Assembly: GCA_002494495.1 (NCBI GenBank)
Contig: DACB01000007.1
Location: 365,194-407,613, forward strand
DNA from: Methanobacterium sp. UBA294
GTDB lineage: Archaea; Methanobacteriota; Methanobacteria; Methanobacteriales; Methanobacteriaceae
Length of the DNA: 42,420 nt
Reading direction: 5' to 3'
A program made the position numbers and the translations under genes. Positions 34,401-40,318 of this stretch are shown here, one piece after another (positions within the stretch are counted from its first letter, which is position 1; every line of letters begins with the position of its first letter). Under the pieces are notes generated by a model, which worked only from the letters and a program-made list of their open reading frames with translations, was not told where the DNA came from and ran no database searches.

Positions 34401-37073
34401 ACGTTACTTGCAAATCATATAATAGGTAATGGGAATGGTGTTCATCTTCTAAATTCAACTTTTAACCAGATAACTGGCTGCACAATCACAGGTAACATAT
34501 TAGATGGAATTCTAATCGAACAAGGCTCGAATAATCAGATAATGACCAACAATATAACCGCGAATATAATGAATGGAATTCATATTGCAGGGTCTACTGA
34601 TAATCTGGTGTCAAATAATATTATTCATAAAAATTTATTTGATGGAATTTCTGTTGATGGAGCAGATGTTCAGATAAATTTCAACACTATCTATGCAAAT
34701 AACCGGTATGGACTATACATAACCGGCAGTACAAGTGTGGTGGATGCAGAGAATAATTGGTGGGGACGTAACAATCCAATTTTCGTATCTGCAGGCGGTA
34801 CAATACCTAGTGGGTCAATAGATATTTTTGTAAATGAGGGGAATGTTGCCAGAGCAAGGTATCTGGTTATGAACGTTGCTGTTTCTACAGATCGTAGTGA
34901 TCGTACTGGTTCAACATATAAAAATATTCTAGAGATGGATTTAACACATAATAACTTGAATGAAGATACAACGAGCAGTAATAGTAATGTTCCAGTAAAT
35001 ATACCAGATACAATTCCAGTAAACTTCGCTACAACTATGGGAACGATAAATGGTAGTGTGGGTACCCGTGGTGGTAAAGCAGTTGCCATATTCAAAGGGG
35101 CAGGTGCGAGTAACGCTACAGTCACAGTCAAACTTGACAGCCAAACACTTTCTATACCTGTTACAATAACAAGCACATCTACATTGCCTGTACTTAACAT
35201 CAATACAAATGAAACTTTTACCAGCATACAGAGCGCAATTGACAGTAACAACACAAAGGATGGCCATACCATTACCCTGGATGGGGGTACCTATCGAGAA
35301 AATGTCGCGGTTTATAAACAGCTTACTATTAAGCCTTCATCTAATGCAATGGTTTATGTTGAAGCAGGAAATCCCTTTATGGGTGTTTTCACGGTTGTTG
35401 CAAGTAAAACTAATCTCTGGAGACTGAATATAAGTGGTGCAAGTGATTCATATGGTGTTTTCGTCTATGCAGACTATGTGAGTTTGATTAATAACACGAT
35501 ATCCCGTAATGCCAATGGTGTTAGCTTATTTAATAGCTATTTCACTCAAATCACTGGTAACACCCTCAAAGATAATTGGTATGGTGTAAATCACCAGAAT
35601 TCCAACTACACCATAATATCAAACAACCAGGTTCAGGACAATTGGTATGGGTTTAACCTGATTAACAGTGGCAGTGTTGATATTTTCAGTAACAATATAA
35701 CGGGTAATTGGTATGGGCTGAGTTTGGATGATTCCAATAATGTAACTCTTCATGAAAATGAAATAACCGACAACTATCTAGGCATGTCGCTATGGAACGA
35801 TAAAAGTTTAACAATCCACAGTAACATTATAACAGGTAACGCTGCAGGAATAAGCTACTATAACAGTTCACAATCTTTATCTAATAATAATAATAATATT
35901 ACGGGTAACCATATTATAAATATAAACAAGATTGACTTCACCGGTGTAGTCATGCAAAGCAGTGTCTGGAACTGCGGACCAGCAAGCCTTGCCACCGCCA
36001 TGCAACTTTTAGGTGTTAATGCTACTCAAGATGAACTCAGCAAACTATCCAGTACAGATGAAACTGGTACCAGTATGTATGGATTATATAAAGCTACTTT
36101 AGATAAGAAATTGTATGCAGCAGGTATGATACTAGGTGTAGATCAGCTTAAACAGGGATATATTGTATTGCTTGACATGGATGGTATGTACCACTATTCA
36201 GTGATAAAGAGCATAAACAGTACCACGGTTGTGCTTGCAGATAGTAGTTTAGGTATAATCAGAATGACCCTGGCAGAATTCACAGAACTATTCGGTACCA
36301 GTGGTTATGTGTTGGTTGCTAGTAATTCGGAGATTAATGGTACAGTTAATGGTACAGTGCTTACCAATGATCAGATAAAAGAGATTATTGGTACTGGTTT
36401 GTTTGGAGATGCTATTTCCTGGGGTTGGAATGCTTTTAAAGGTGGAGTTGAAAAGACAGCTTCGGTATTTACCAGTGTGGTTGATAAATATTTAGGGAAC
36501 AATCGGATCTGGATGGCTGCTAAAAATTTAGGTAGAACTGCTTGGAGCAGTGTGAAAAGATATGGAAACAGTGCAGTATCATATGTAAAGCAGTATGGGG
36601 TGGTGAATACGGTCAGAAAGGCTGTCGATACAATAAATATAAAATTAAAATCTGCTGGCCAAAAAACATATACAACAGTTAACAACTTTTTGAAAAGTCA
36701 ATATACAAAAATTACAAATGTTATAAATAATCCCCATCAATCTTACTATTTTGAAAATCAAAATCATAATTCAATGATTAAAATTAATTGGGATTCTTAT
36801 TATCATCGGGTGAAATTTGGGGTTGAAGCAGGATTAATAGTATTAGGTGTATTGTTGGCTCCTCCATCAAGTGGAATTAGCCTTGGACTTACTATAGCTG
36901 GGATAGGTTTATTTACTTTGGATGTTGCAGAAACTAGTATGTTGTATGATGGGAATCCCGAATTTGAAACATATATTGATGGAAAGCTATTTTGTACTAC
37001 ATATTATGGTCAACCCACAATATACGATTTGAATAGTGGAAAAAAAGTATATCCTATTCAAATATGGACATAG
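31494..37073 (+). CDS. Giant secreted pseudomurein-binding protein with C39-like peptidase and C-terminal domain
   Basis: This protein has 1859 residues. A signal/anchor helix lies at about 22-41 (VLILTCFFSVLLLFMGIVNA). Two Big_5-type Ig-like domains (45-145, 147-248) each have VTFSE and a GNP turn. Eight half-repeats of the pseudomurein-binding type fill 253-861. A right-handed beta-helix (866-1095), an Ig-like domain (1120-1225) and a second beta-helix with NWYG rungs (1230-1475) follow. A C39-like cysteine peptidase domain spans 1479-1610 with Cys1493 (NCGPASLA), His1567 (YHYSV) and Asp1583 (ADSSLG). A separate C-terminal domain (1620-1859) has amphipathic helices and a hydrophobic hairpin (LIVLGVLLAP to LTIAGIGLF). 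It could be an adhesin, an autolysin or a polymorphic toxin; the toxin reading is favoured by the next gene. Confidence 0.85.
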   Translation: MVNGASKMWERETFFDDFIKKVLILTCFFSVLLLFMGIVNATDDAAPTITKITPANGSTIETPSYIKVTFSESVKEGTGSNGVWIDIKDSNATFLNYTYSINDDTLILKPKTAFVDDNYSITFHTGSVTDLAGNPMALSTSKFIVGPIVPVVKSFYPSNGSINVPSRKLIKVTFSEPVQAGSGSNSLWIDLKKSNNPVTFTTTITNSILTIIPNTHLSAGNYSLVLHTGCIEDLNGNPLSLTSIKFTTVNSFTLKGICDAAASVQEYIEKNHKTPGNVMVDGMNISMPQYLKLSSEVILKISGNFTTNLLQSSYSAPDGPSESMVSGVLDETEYKTLIKNVNNFMNKNKDAPNYAISSLGNIKYESLIYMNSQILSSYINIGKLPKFIIVDSWSVIASTSTKFYTPEEINSAAVNVKNYVLKYKKIPSTVNINGNSVVESSYLRLAVTNVLNIAGGFDTTVAYMSCGDAPNPSETVSLSRNMNYTEYVKFALYTRGFMDKQAYGRAPNYLDTLLMGHIRYENVIFTYSKILSYNNKTGYLPQSVTIDPWSSVKSSSDKFFTVDEICTASGLLKKYIEGNHALPNQVNVNGTYVSVPRFLQLCTEVLLDMDGSLPSSYLQRMGYTTAPTPNENLTRQNIYINEYLEMANYVNNFMDKESNRRAPNYITINSTKNTIRYESLVYMFSTILNSYQNSNKTLPVYATVIPWTTVTNNVTKFFTYNQIARAANVIKNQIETNHTFPNSVSINDTIVSMPQFLDLATKSLLDNYADINSTVILRSVKSPANAIEDISPGLVDYNEYVNLAQYVLGYVNTNNTAPSHVKDISLGKNMGFKSLVYMYSQLLDSYRVNNTYPGSIIVKPWVVLSNPCMIYNYQIGKTYASVQAAINDDGTKNGHFIGIGKDIIIENIIVCKELVLLPVPGVNVTVQSANTNLPVFIINNGGSGSVLMGFTITGSANSSGVFMDNSSCNTLLANHIIGNGNGVHLLNSTFNQITGCTITGNILDGILIEQGSNNQIMTNNITANIMNGIHIAGSTDNLVSNNIIHKNLFDGISVDGADVQINFNTIYANNRYGLYITGSTSVVDAENNWWGRNNPIFVSAGGTIPSGSIDIFVNEGNVARARYLVMNVAVSTDRSDRTGSTYKNILEMDLTHNNLNEDTTSSNSNVPVNIPDTIPVNFATTMGTINGSVGTRGGKAVAIFKGAGASNATVTVKLDSQTLSIPVTITSTSTLPVLNINTNETFTSIQSAIDSNNTKDGHTITLDGGTYRENVAVYKQLTIKPSSNAMVYVEAGNPFMGVFTVVASKTNLWRLNISGASDSYGVFVYADYVSLINNTISRNANGVSLFNSYFTQITGNTLKDNWYGVNHQNSNYTIISNNQVQDNWYGFNLINSGSVDIFSNNITGNWYGLSLDDSNNVTLHENEITDNYLGMSLWNDKSLTIHSNIITGNAAGISYYNSSQSLSNNNNNITGNHIININKIDFTGVVMQSSVWNCGPASLATAMQLLGVNATQDELSKLSSTDETGTSMYGLYKATLDKKLYAAGMILGVDQLKQGYIVLLDMDGMYHYSVIKSINSTTVVLADSSLGIIRMTLAEFTELFGTSGYVLVASNSEINGTVNGTVLTNDQIKEIIGTGLFGDAISWGWNAFKGGVEKTASVFTSVVDKYLGNNRIWMAAKNLGRTAWSSVKRYGNSAVSYVKQYGVVNTVRKAVDTINIKLKSAGQKTYTTVNNFLKSQYTKITNVINNPHQSYYFENQNHNSMIKINWDSYYHRVKFGVEAGLIVLGVLLAPPSSGISLGLTIAGIGLFTLDVAETSMLYDGNPEFETYIDGKLFCTTYYGQPTIYDLNSGKKVYPIQIWT
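32250..34076 (+). repeat. Eight pseudomurein-binding half-repeats in four A/B pairs
   Basis: Within residues 253-861, type A units (YxxxNHxxPxxVxVNGxxVSMPQFL) alternate with type B units (FMxKxxxAPNYxxxxxxxIRYESLVYM). Four pairs of about 150 residues are joined by spacers such as PWSSV. The pattern resembles the pseudomurein-binding repeat of Methanobacteriales wall proteins. The DNA copies have diverged, so the duplication is old. Confidence 0.8.
36354..37073 (+). other. C-terminal candidate toxin domain of the giant protein
   Basis: Residues 1621-1859 after the peptidase match no family I know. They contain helices rich in Lys, Tyr and Ser (WSSVKRYGNSAVSYVKQYG), a hydrophobic hairpin at about 1778-1808 split by APPSSG, and a short beta-rich end. 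A membrane-active domain is plausible but unproven. Confidence 0.45.
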
Positions 37074-37156
37074 GTTATAATATGAGTGAGCAAAGATGAT
37101 ATTAATTTAAACTGACTTTATATGGATTATAAACAAGAGATAATGGAGGTTCAATT

Positions 37157-37519
37157 ATGGTAAGTATGCCTATAAGACAAATAATAATTAATTTTATTTT
37201 GATGTTGTTCATTATGATTTCATTGGATAATTGGCTTTTTATTATTCCTTTGATATTTATTTTTTGTATAGCTTTTGCTACTAATGTATTTGAGTTATTG
37301 AATCATAGAAATGTTCCTGTGATGATTTTAGTTTCTGTAATTTTAGCGATGTTAGGTTTGCTTACTTATATTCAATTTTTTGCAGATAGTCAAATATCAT
37401 TTAGAAATTTTTATTGTTACATTTTATCAATATTAATTATATATGGTTTGTTATTTTTCAAAATTAGAGAGTGGAATAAACTGAATTGGGCAGAAAGTTT
37501 AAATAAATCTAATAATTAA
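37157..37519 (+). CDS. Small multi-span membrane protein, candidate immunity protein
   Basis: A 120-residue protein with three or four TM helices at about 6-21, 22-41, 52-72 and 82-104, and a basic-acidic tail (KIREWNKLNWAESLNKSNN). No family is recognised. TGGAGGT before the ATG is a good ribosome-binding site. The gene is unusually AT-rich: two sampled 60-bp stretches (37201, 37321) have 23-25% GC, while the minD region at 1501 has 50%. It lies 83 bp after the giant secreted protein on the same strand. Small multi-span proteins directly downstream of polymorphic toxins are typical immunity proteins in archaea, so that role is suggested; it is inference from position and topology. Confidence 0.72.
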   Translation: MVSMPIRQIIINFILMLFIMISLDNWLFIIPLIFIFCIAFATNVFELLNHRNVPVMILVSVILAMLGLLTYIQFFADSQISFRNFYCYILSILIIYGLLFFKIREWNKLNWAESLNKSNN

Positions 37520-37582
37520 GAATTGTGCATAAAAACAAATAAAATTAGCCAGGAATAATCCGACTTTCTTAAAATGGCCAGA

Positions 37583-37786
37583 CTATTTTTGGCTTCTTCT
37601 TCTTTCCCCAAATGCCTTGCTAACATCAATAGGAGATTTAAAGTTGTTTCTAGGAAGGTCTTTTATTATGTCGATTATATCTGATTTCGCATTATTATTT
37701 TCTGCTTGATTTACTAAGTCGCTTCTATTGGCTGGGAAAGAAATACCCTTTATTGCATGTTCTACATCTGCAGCGGTCCTTGCCAT
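37583..37786 (-). CDS. DUF2795 family protein, first copy
   Basis: A 67-residue soluble protein with the DUF2795 pattern: DVEHAIKGISFPANRSDLVNQAENN, then IIDIIKDLPRNNFKSPIDVSKAFG. It is compact and helical, about the family's usual length, with a basic tail (ERRRSQK). The ribosome-binding site AGAGGTGAT lies before the ATG. Function is unknown. A paralogue lies 44 bp upstream and a 31-residue membrane peptide further upstream, all on the same strand. Confidence 0.88.
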   Translation of the reverse strand: MARTAADVEHAIKGISFPANRSDLVNQAENNNAKSDIIDIIKDLPRNNFKSPIDVSKAFGERRRSQK

Positions 37787-37830
37787 TCTAGATCACCTCT
37801 TTTATTTGTTATCCGAGTAACAGATTAAGT

Positions 37831-38034
37831 TCATATTACATTTTTCATATTCAATGTTTGACTGGATACTTCCGCAGGCGAATTGTAAATCTTCTCTGGG
37901 ATTTTTTGGATTGTTTTGATAATCTTTAAATCAGCTTTATTTTCTTGGGCTTTATCCAGGATTTCATGTTTCTTGGCTGGAAAATTGACTCCCATGATTG
38001 CATTTTCAATATCCTTTGTTAAGATTTTAGCCAT
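37831..38034 (-). CDS. DUF2795 family protein, second copy
   Basis: A 67-residue paralogue of the neighbouring gene: DIENAIMGVNFPAKKHEILDKAQEN and IIKTIQKIPEKIYNSPAEVSSQ. The last nine residues differ (TLNMKNVI in place of the GERRRSQK-like tail). GAGGTGTTAATATG provides the ribosome-binding site. The pair and the 31-residue membrane peptide read in one direction and may be one transcript of small proteins. No function is known. Confidence 0.86.
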   Translation of the reverse strand: MAKILTKDIENAIMGVNFPAKKHEILDKAQENKADLKIIKTIQKIPEKIYNSPAEVSSQTLNMKNVI

Positions 38035-38069
38035 ATTAACACCTCACTTTTAACATCTATTGCCCTTAT

Positions 38070-38165
38070 TTATATTATTCCGAACAGGAACCTCAAAAGG
38101 AGGACAATTATTATTATTGCAACTAGCACATAGATGATGCTGGTTAACTGTCCTTTTTTATCCAT
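38070..38165 (-). CDS. 31-residue single-span membrane peptide
   Basis: A short gene: ATG at 38165, stop TAA at 38070. The peptide starts MDKKGQLTS and continues with one TM helix (IIYVLVAIIIIVLLL, about residues 10-24), ending RFLFGII. A perfect ribosome-binding site AAGAGGTGA lies 7 bp before the ATG. The charge pattern places the N-terminus inside. It is followed by two DUF2795 genes 36 bp on. The role is unknown; small toxins, transporter modulators and envelope-stress peptides have this size. Confidence 0.68.
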   Translation of the reverse strand: MDKKGQLTSIIYVLVAIIIIVLLLRFLFGII

Positions 38166-38642
38166 ATTTTTTCACCTCTTTTATGAGAAATTCACAGAAA
38201 TTTTGATAATTATTTCCTAGATTACTTTTATTTTCTTTTTTTAACCACATGTACAAGCATTTTTTTATGTATAATCATCTTATTACACTTTATTTCACAA
38301 TATAGTTATGTTTTTCAGATTATAAATAATCAACGATTTATTTTAAAATGTGTATTAGTACAGAATTAACCTCCACATGGGCGATATAGGAAAATACAGT
38401 TACCTTTGGAGGAAGGTCTTACTTGGTTGGTACATCATAAAATAATTTTTTCTAAATGAAAGCTACTCATAACATAAAACCCCCTAAAAATTTCATCTAT
38501 TCAAGCGGGATGTAATTTATAATGGATATTATTATTTTTTAAAAAAAAATTCGAATAAATTATTAGTGTGTAAATAGATATGACATAATGATATTAATTG
38601 AAATAAGCAGATAAAGAATAAAAAAAATTTTTCGGTGATAAA
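38166..38642. other. 477-bp AT-rich spacer, no confident gene
   Basis: The region separates divergent genes: the small-protein group to the left and the DJ-1/PfpI gene to the right. It holds promoters for both. The only short frame, ATG at 38377 for 22 residues, lacks a ribosome-binding site. No RNA gene or repeat is evident. Confidence 0.5.
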
Positions 38643-39149
38643 ATGTTCAAGATTGGAGTTATGATTGATAAAATGTTTGAAGATGTAGAATACAGTGAGC
38701 CAGCAAAGGCATTTAAAGAAGCGGGACATGAACTAACCATTTTAGGAAAACAAAAAACAGAAGTTACGGGTAAAAAAGGTAAAGAAACTGTACAAATAGA
38801 AGAAAAAATATCAGATAGTGACTACAATAAATTCGATGCCATATTTATTCCCGGCGGATGTTCGCCAGACAACCTACGTAGCGAACCAGAACCAGTTGAA
38901 TTCATTCGAAATTTCTATAAAACAGGCAAACCTATATTCGCTATTTGTCATGCTCCTCAATTACTGATCACTGCCCAGTTAATTGAAGGAAAAAAGATCA
39001 CAGGTTGGAAGTCCATAGTCCAGGATATTAAAAATGCCGGAGGTCAATATATAGACCAGGAAGTGGTGGAGGACGGAAATATAATATCCAGCAGGCAACC
39101 CAGCGATATTCCTGCATTCATTTCTGCTTGTCTTAAGAAATTGGAATGA
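38643..39149 (+). CDS. DJ-1/PfpI family protein
   Basis: A 168-residue protein of the DJ-1/PfpI superfamily. The nucleophile elbow AICHAPQLL holds Cys102 and His103, and Glu13 in MFEDVEYSEP is the usual partner of the cysteine. IFIPGGCSPDNLRS is the typical glycine turn. Members act as intracellular proteases, chaperones or deglycases; the activity here is unknown. CGGTGAT lies just before the ATG. The gene stands alone and ends with an oligo-T terminator. Confidence 0.94.
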   Translation: MFKIGVMIDKMFEDVEYSEPAKAFKEAGHELTILGKQKTEVTGKKGKETVQIEEKISDSDYNKFDAIFIPGGCSPDNLRSEPEPVEFIRNFYKTGKPIFAICHAPQLLITAQLIEGKKITGWKSIVQDIKNAGGQYIDQEVVEDGNIISSRQPSDIPAFISACLKKLE

Positions 39150-39178
39150 ATTAACAATTAAAAAGATATCATGTACTC

Positions 39179-39187
39179 TTTTTTTTT
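39179..39187 (+). terminator. T9 terminator of the DJ-1/PfpI gene
   Basis: Nine T about 30 bp past the stop codon match archaeal oligo-T termination. Confidence 0.55.
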
Positions 39188-39339
39188 AGAAATGATGATT
39201 AAAATTACAGAAGAAGATAGATGCATCATCTTTTCAAGTAAAAGGAGTAAAGAGTTCAAATACGTTAGTCTTAGTGATATTGTTGTAATTTTTGTTTTTA
39301 TTTTTTAAATGTTTAAAACTGCTTCATTTACAGCTTGTA

Positions 39340-39792
39340 TCAGGGAGGCAGTTCTACTATTTTCAACCAGTAATCTTCTATGGATTTAATTACCTTTATG
39401 AATTCATCAAGATCACTTGGTTTGGTGATGTATGCATTGGCATAGTGTTCGTATGTATTTATTATATCCTGTTCTGACTCTGAGGAGGTCATCACCACGA
39501 TAGGTATATATTTTAATTCAGGATCTGTTTTAATCTCCTTTAAAATTTCACGACCATCCTTTGTTGGAATGTTTAAATCTAATAATATGATATTTGGTCG
39601 AACTGAGTTTTTAAATCCATTTTCCTGTTTCAAGAAGTTCATGGCATCCACACCATTATTTACCATGTTAATGTTGTTGGAAACTGCGGCTTCTCTGAAA
39701 ATTTCTGTAGTGAGTTCATTGTTTTCCGAATTCTCTTCTATCAACAGAATTTCGATGTGTTTTGTCTTACCTTTTTTACCAGTAACCATCAT
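39340..39792 (-). CDS. Stand-alone response-regulator receiver protein
   Basis: A 150-residue single REC domain with no output domain, like Rcp1/CheY. The phosphorylation site is Asp72 (IILLDLNIP), with Thr102/Ser103 (VVMTSS) and Lys124 (YITKP) as switch residues. The acidic pocket is Glu19-Glu20 (LLIEENSENN) where relatives have Glu-Asp or Asp-Asp. It is probably phosphorylated by a separate histidine kinase outside the window. AGGTGGAAT before the ATG at 39792 sets the start, with the second ATG at 39789 as alternative. The gene is divergent from the second symporter operon. Confidence 0.93.
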   Translation of the reverse strand: MMVTGKKGKTKHIEILLIEENSENNELTTEIFREAAVSNNINMVNNGVDAMNFLKQENGFKNSVRPNIILLDLNIPTKDGREILKEIKTDPELKYIPIVVMTSSESEQDIINTYEHYANAYITKPSDLDEFIKVIKSIEDYWLKIVELPP

Positions 39793-40106
39793 ATTCCACC
39801 TAGAAAGTAACCACTGTATTCTACCTTAGATATTTGAAAAATAGAATTTTCTATACTTTTAAAAACTGCATCACACGCTGCCCAAATACTCTAATTATAT
39901 ATTAGTTTAATAAATTTATATAATTTCCCATTTTATTAGATGAAATTTAGCCCCAGTACACCTAATCTGAATATGAATTTTCCAAAAGCAGTCAGTCGAA
40001 ATCATAACTAAATCAAAATATATTTTTATATAAAAAAACAATGTAGAATTGAATAGACTATAATAATATTTTAAGGGATTAAAAAATTTTTAAAGAGGTG
40101 ATAAAA
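39793..40106. promoter_or_regulatory. Divergent promoter region with symporter TATA box
   Basis: No gene is seen in this 314-bp spacer. TTTATATAAAA at 40025-40035 is a strong TATA box for the accessory/symporter pair, about 70 bp before its start. The left side drives the receiver gene. Confidence 0.5.
40095..40102 (+). promoter_or_regulatory. Ribosome-binding site deciding the accessory-protein start
   Basis: GAGGTGAT is complementary to the 16S tail, 4 bp before the TTG at 40107. The in-frame GTG at 40098 lies within it. Confidence 0.75.
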
Positions 40107-40313
40107 TTGGTTTTAGGAATAGAAGATCCCTGGGTCTTGGGGGGCTATATTGGGAGCATTCTCGTCATGCTTTTATGTGTTGTATATGGTATCATAAATT
40201 GGAATAAAGGCGGAGAAGACGAAGAAGAACAAATTAAAGAAGAAATAAAATGGCACAAAAAGGAAAAGGAGATGGAAGAAGAAGAATTAGGTATCTGGGA
40301 TGAAGAGGGGTGA
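40107..40313 (+). CDS. Symporter small accessory protein
   Basis: A 68-residue protein with one TM helix (about residues 10-30, VLGGYIGSILVMLLCVVYGII) and a highly charged coiled tail rich in Glu and Lys (KGGEDEEEQIKEEIKWHKKEKEMEEEE). The opening VLGIEDPW is the hallmark of small proteins encoded just before SSS-family symporters. The start is TTG at 40107 because GAGGTGAT lies ahead of it; the in-frame GTG at 40098 is part of that site. Its TGA stop lies in the GGGGTGATT ribosome-binding site of the symporter, 5 bp before the next ATG. Probably a carrier subunit or stabiliser. Confidence 0.87.
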   Translation: MVLGIEDPWVLGGYIGSILVMLLCVVYGIINWNKGGEDEEEQIKEEIKWHKKEKEMEEEELGIWDEEG

Positions 40314-40318
40314 TTTAA

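Noticed and set aside
34691..35272. Minus-strand frame of 193 codons within the giant surface gene
   Set aside because: It is a hydrophobic antisense shadow of Thr/Asn-rich coding sequence, without a ribosome-binding site.
38377..38445. Possible 22-residue gene in the 38166-38642 spacer
   Set aside because: No ribosome-binding site and no recognisable pattern; a frame this short is expected by chance.
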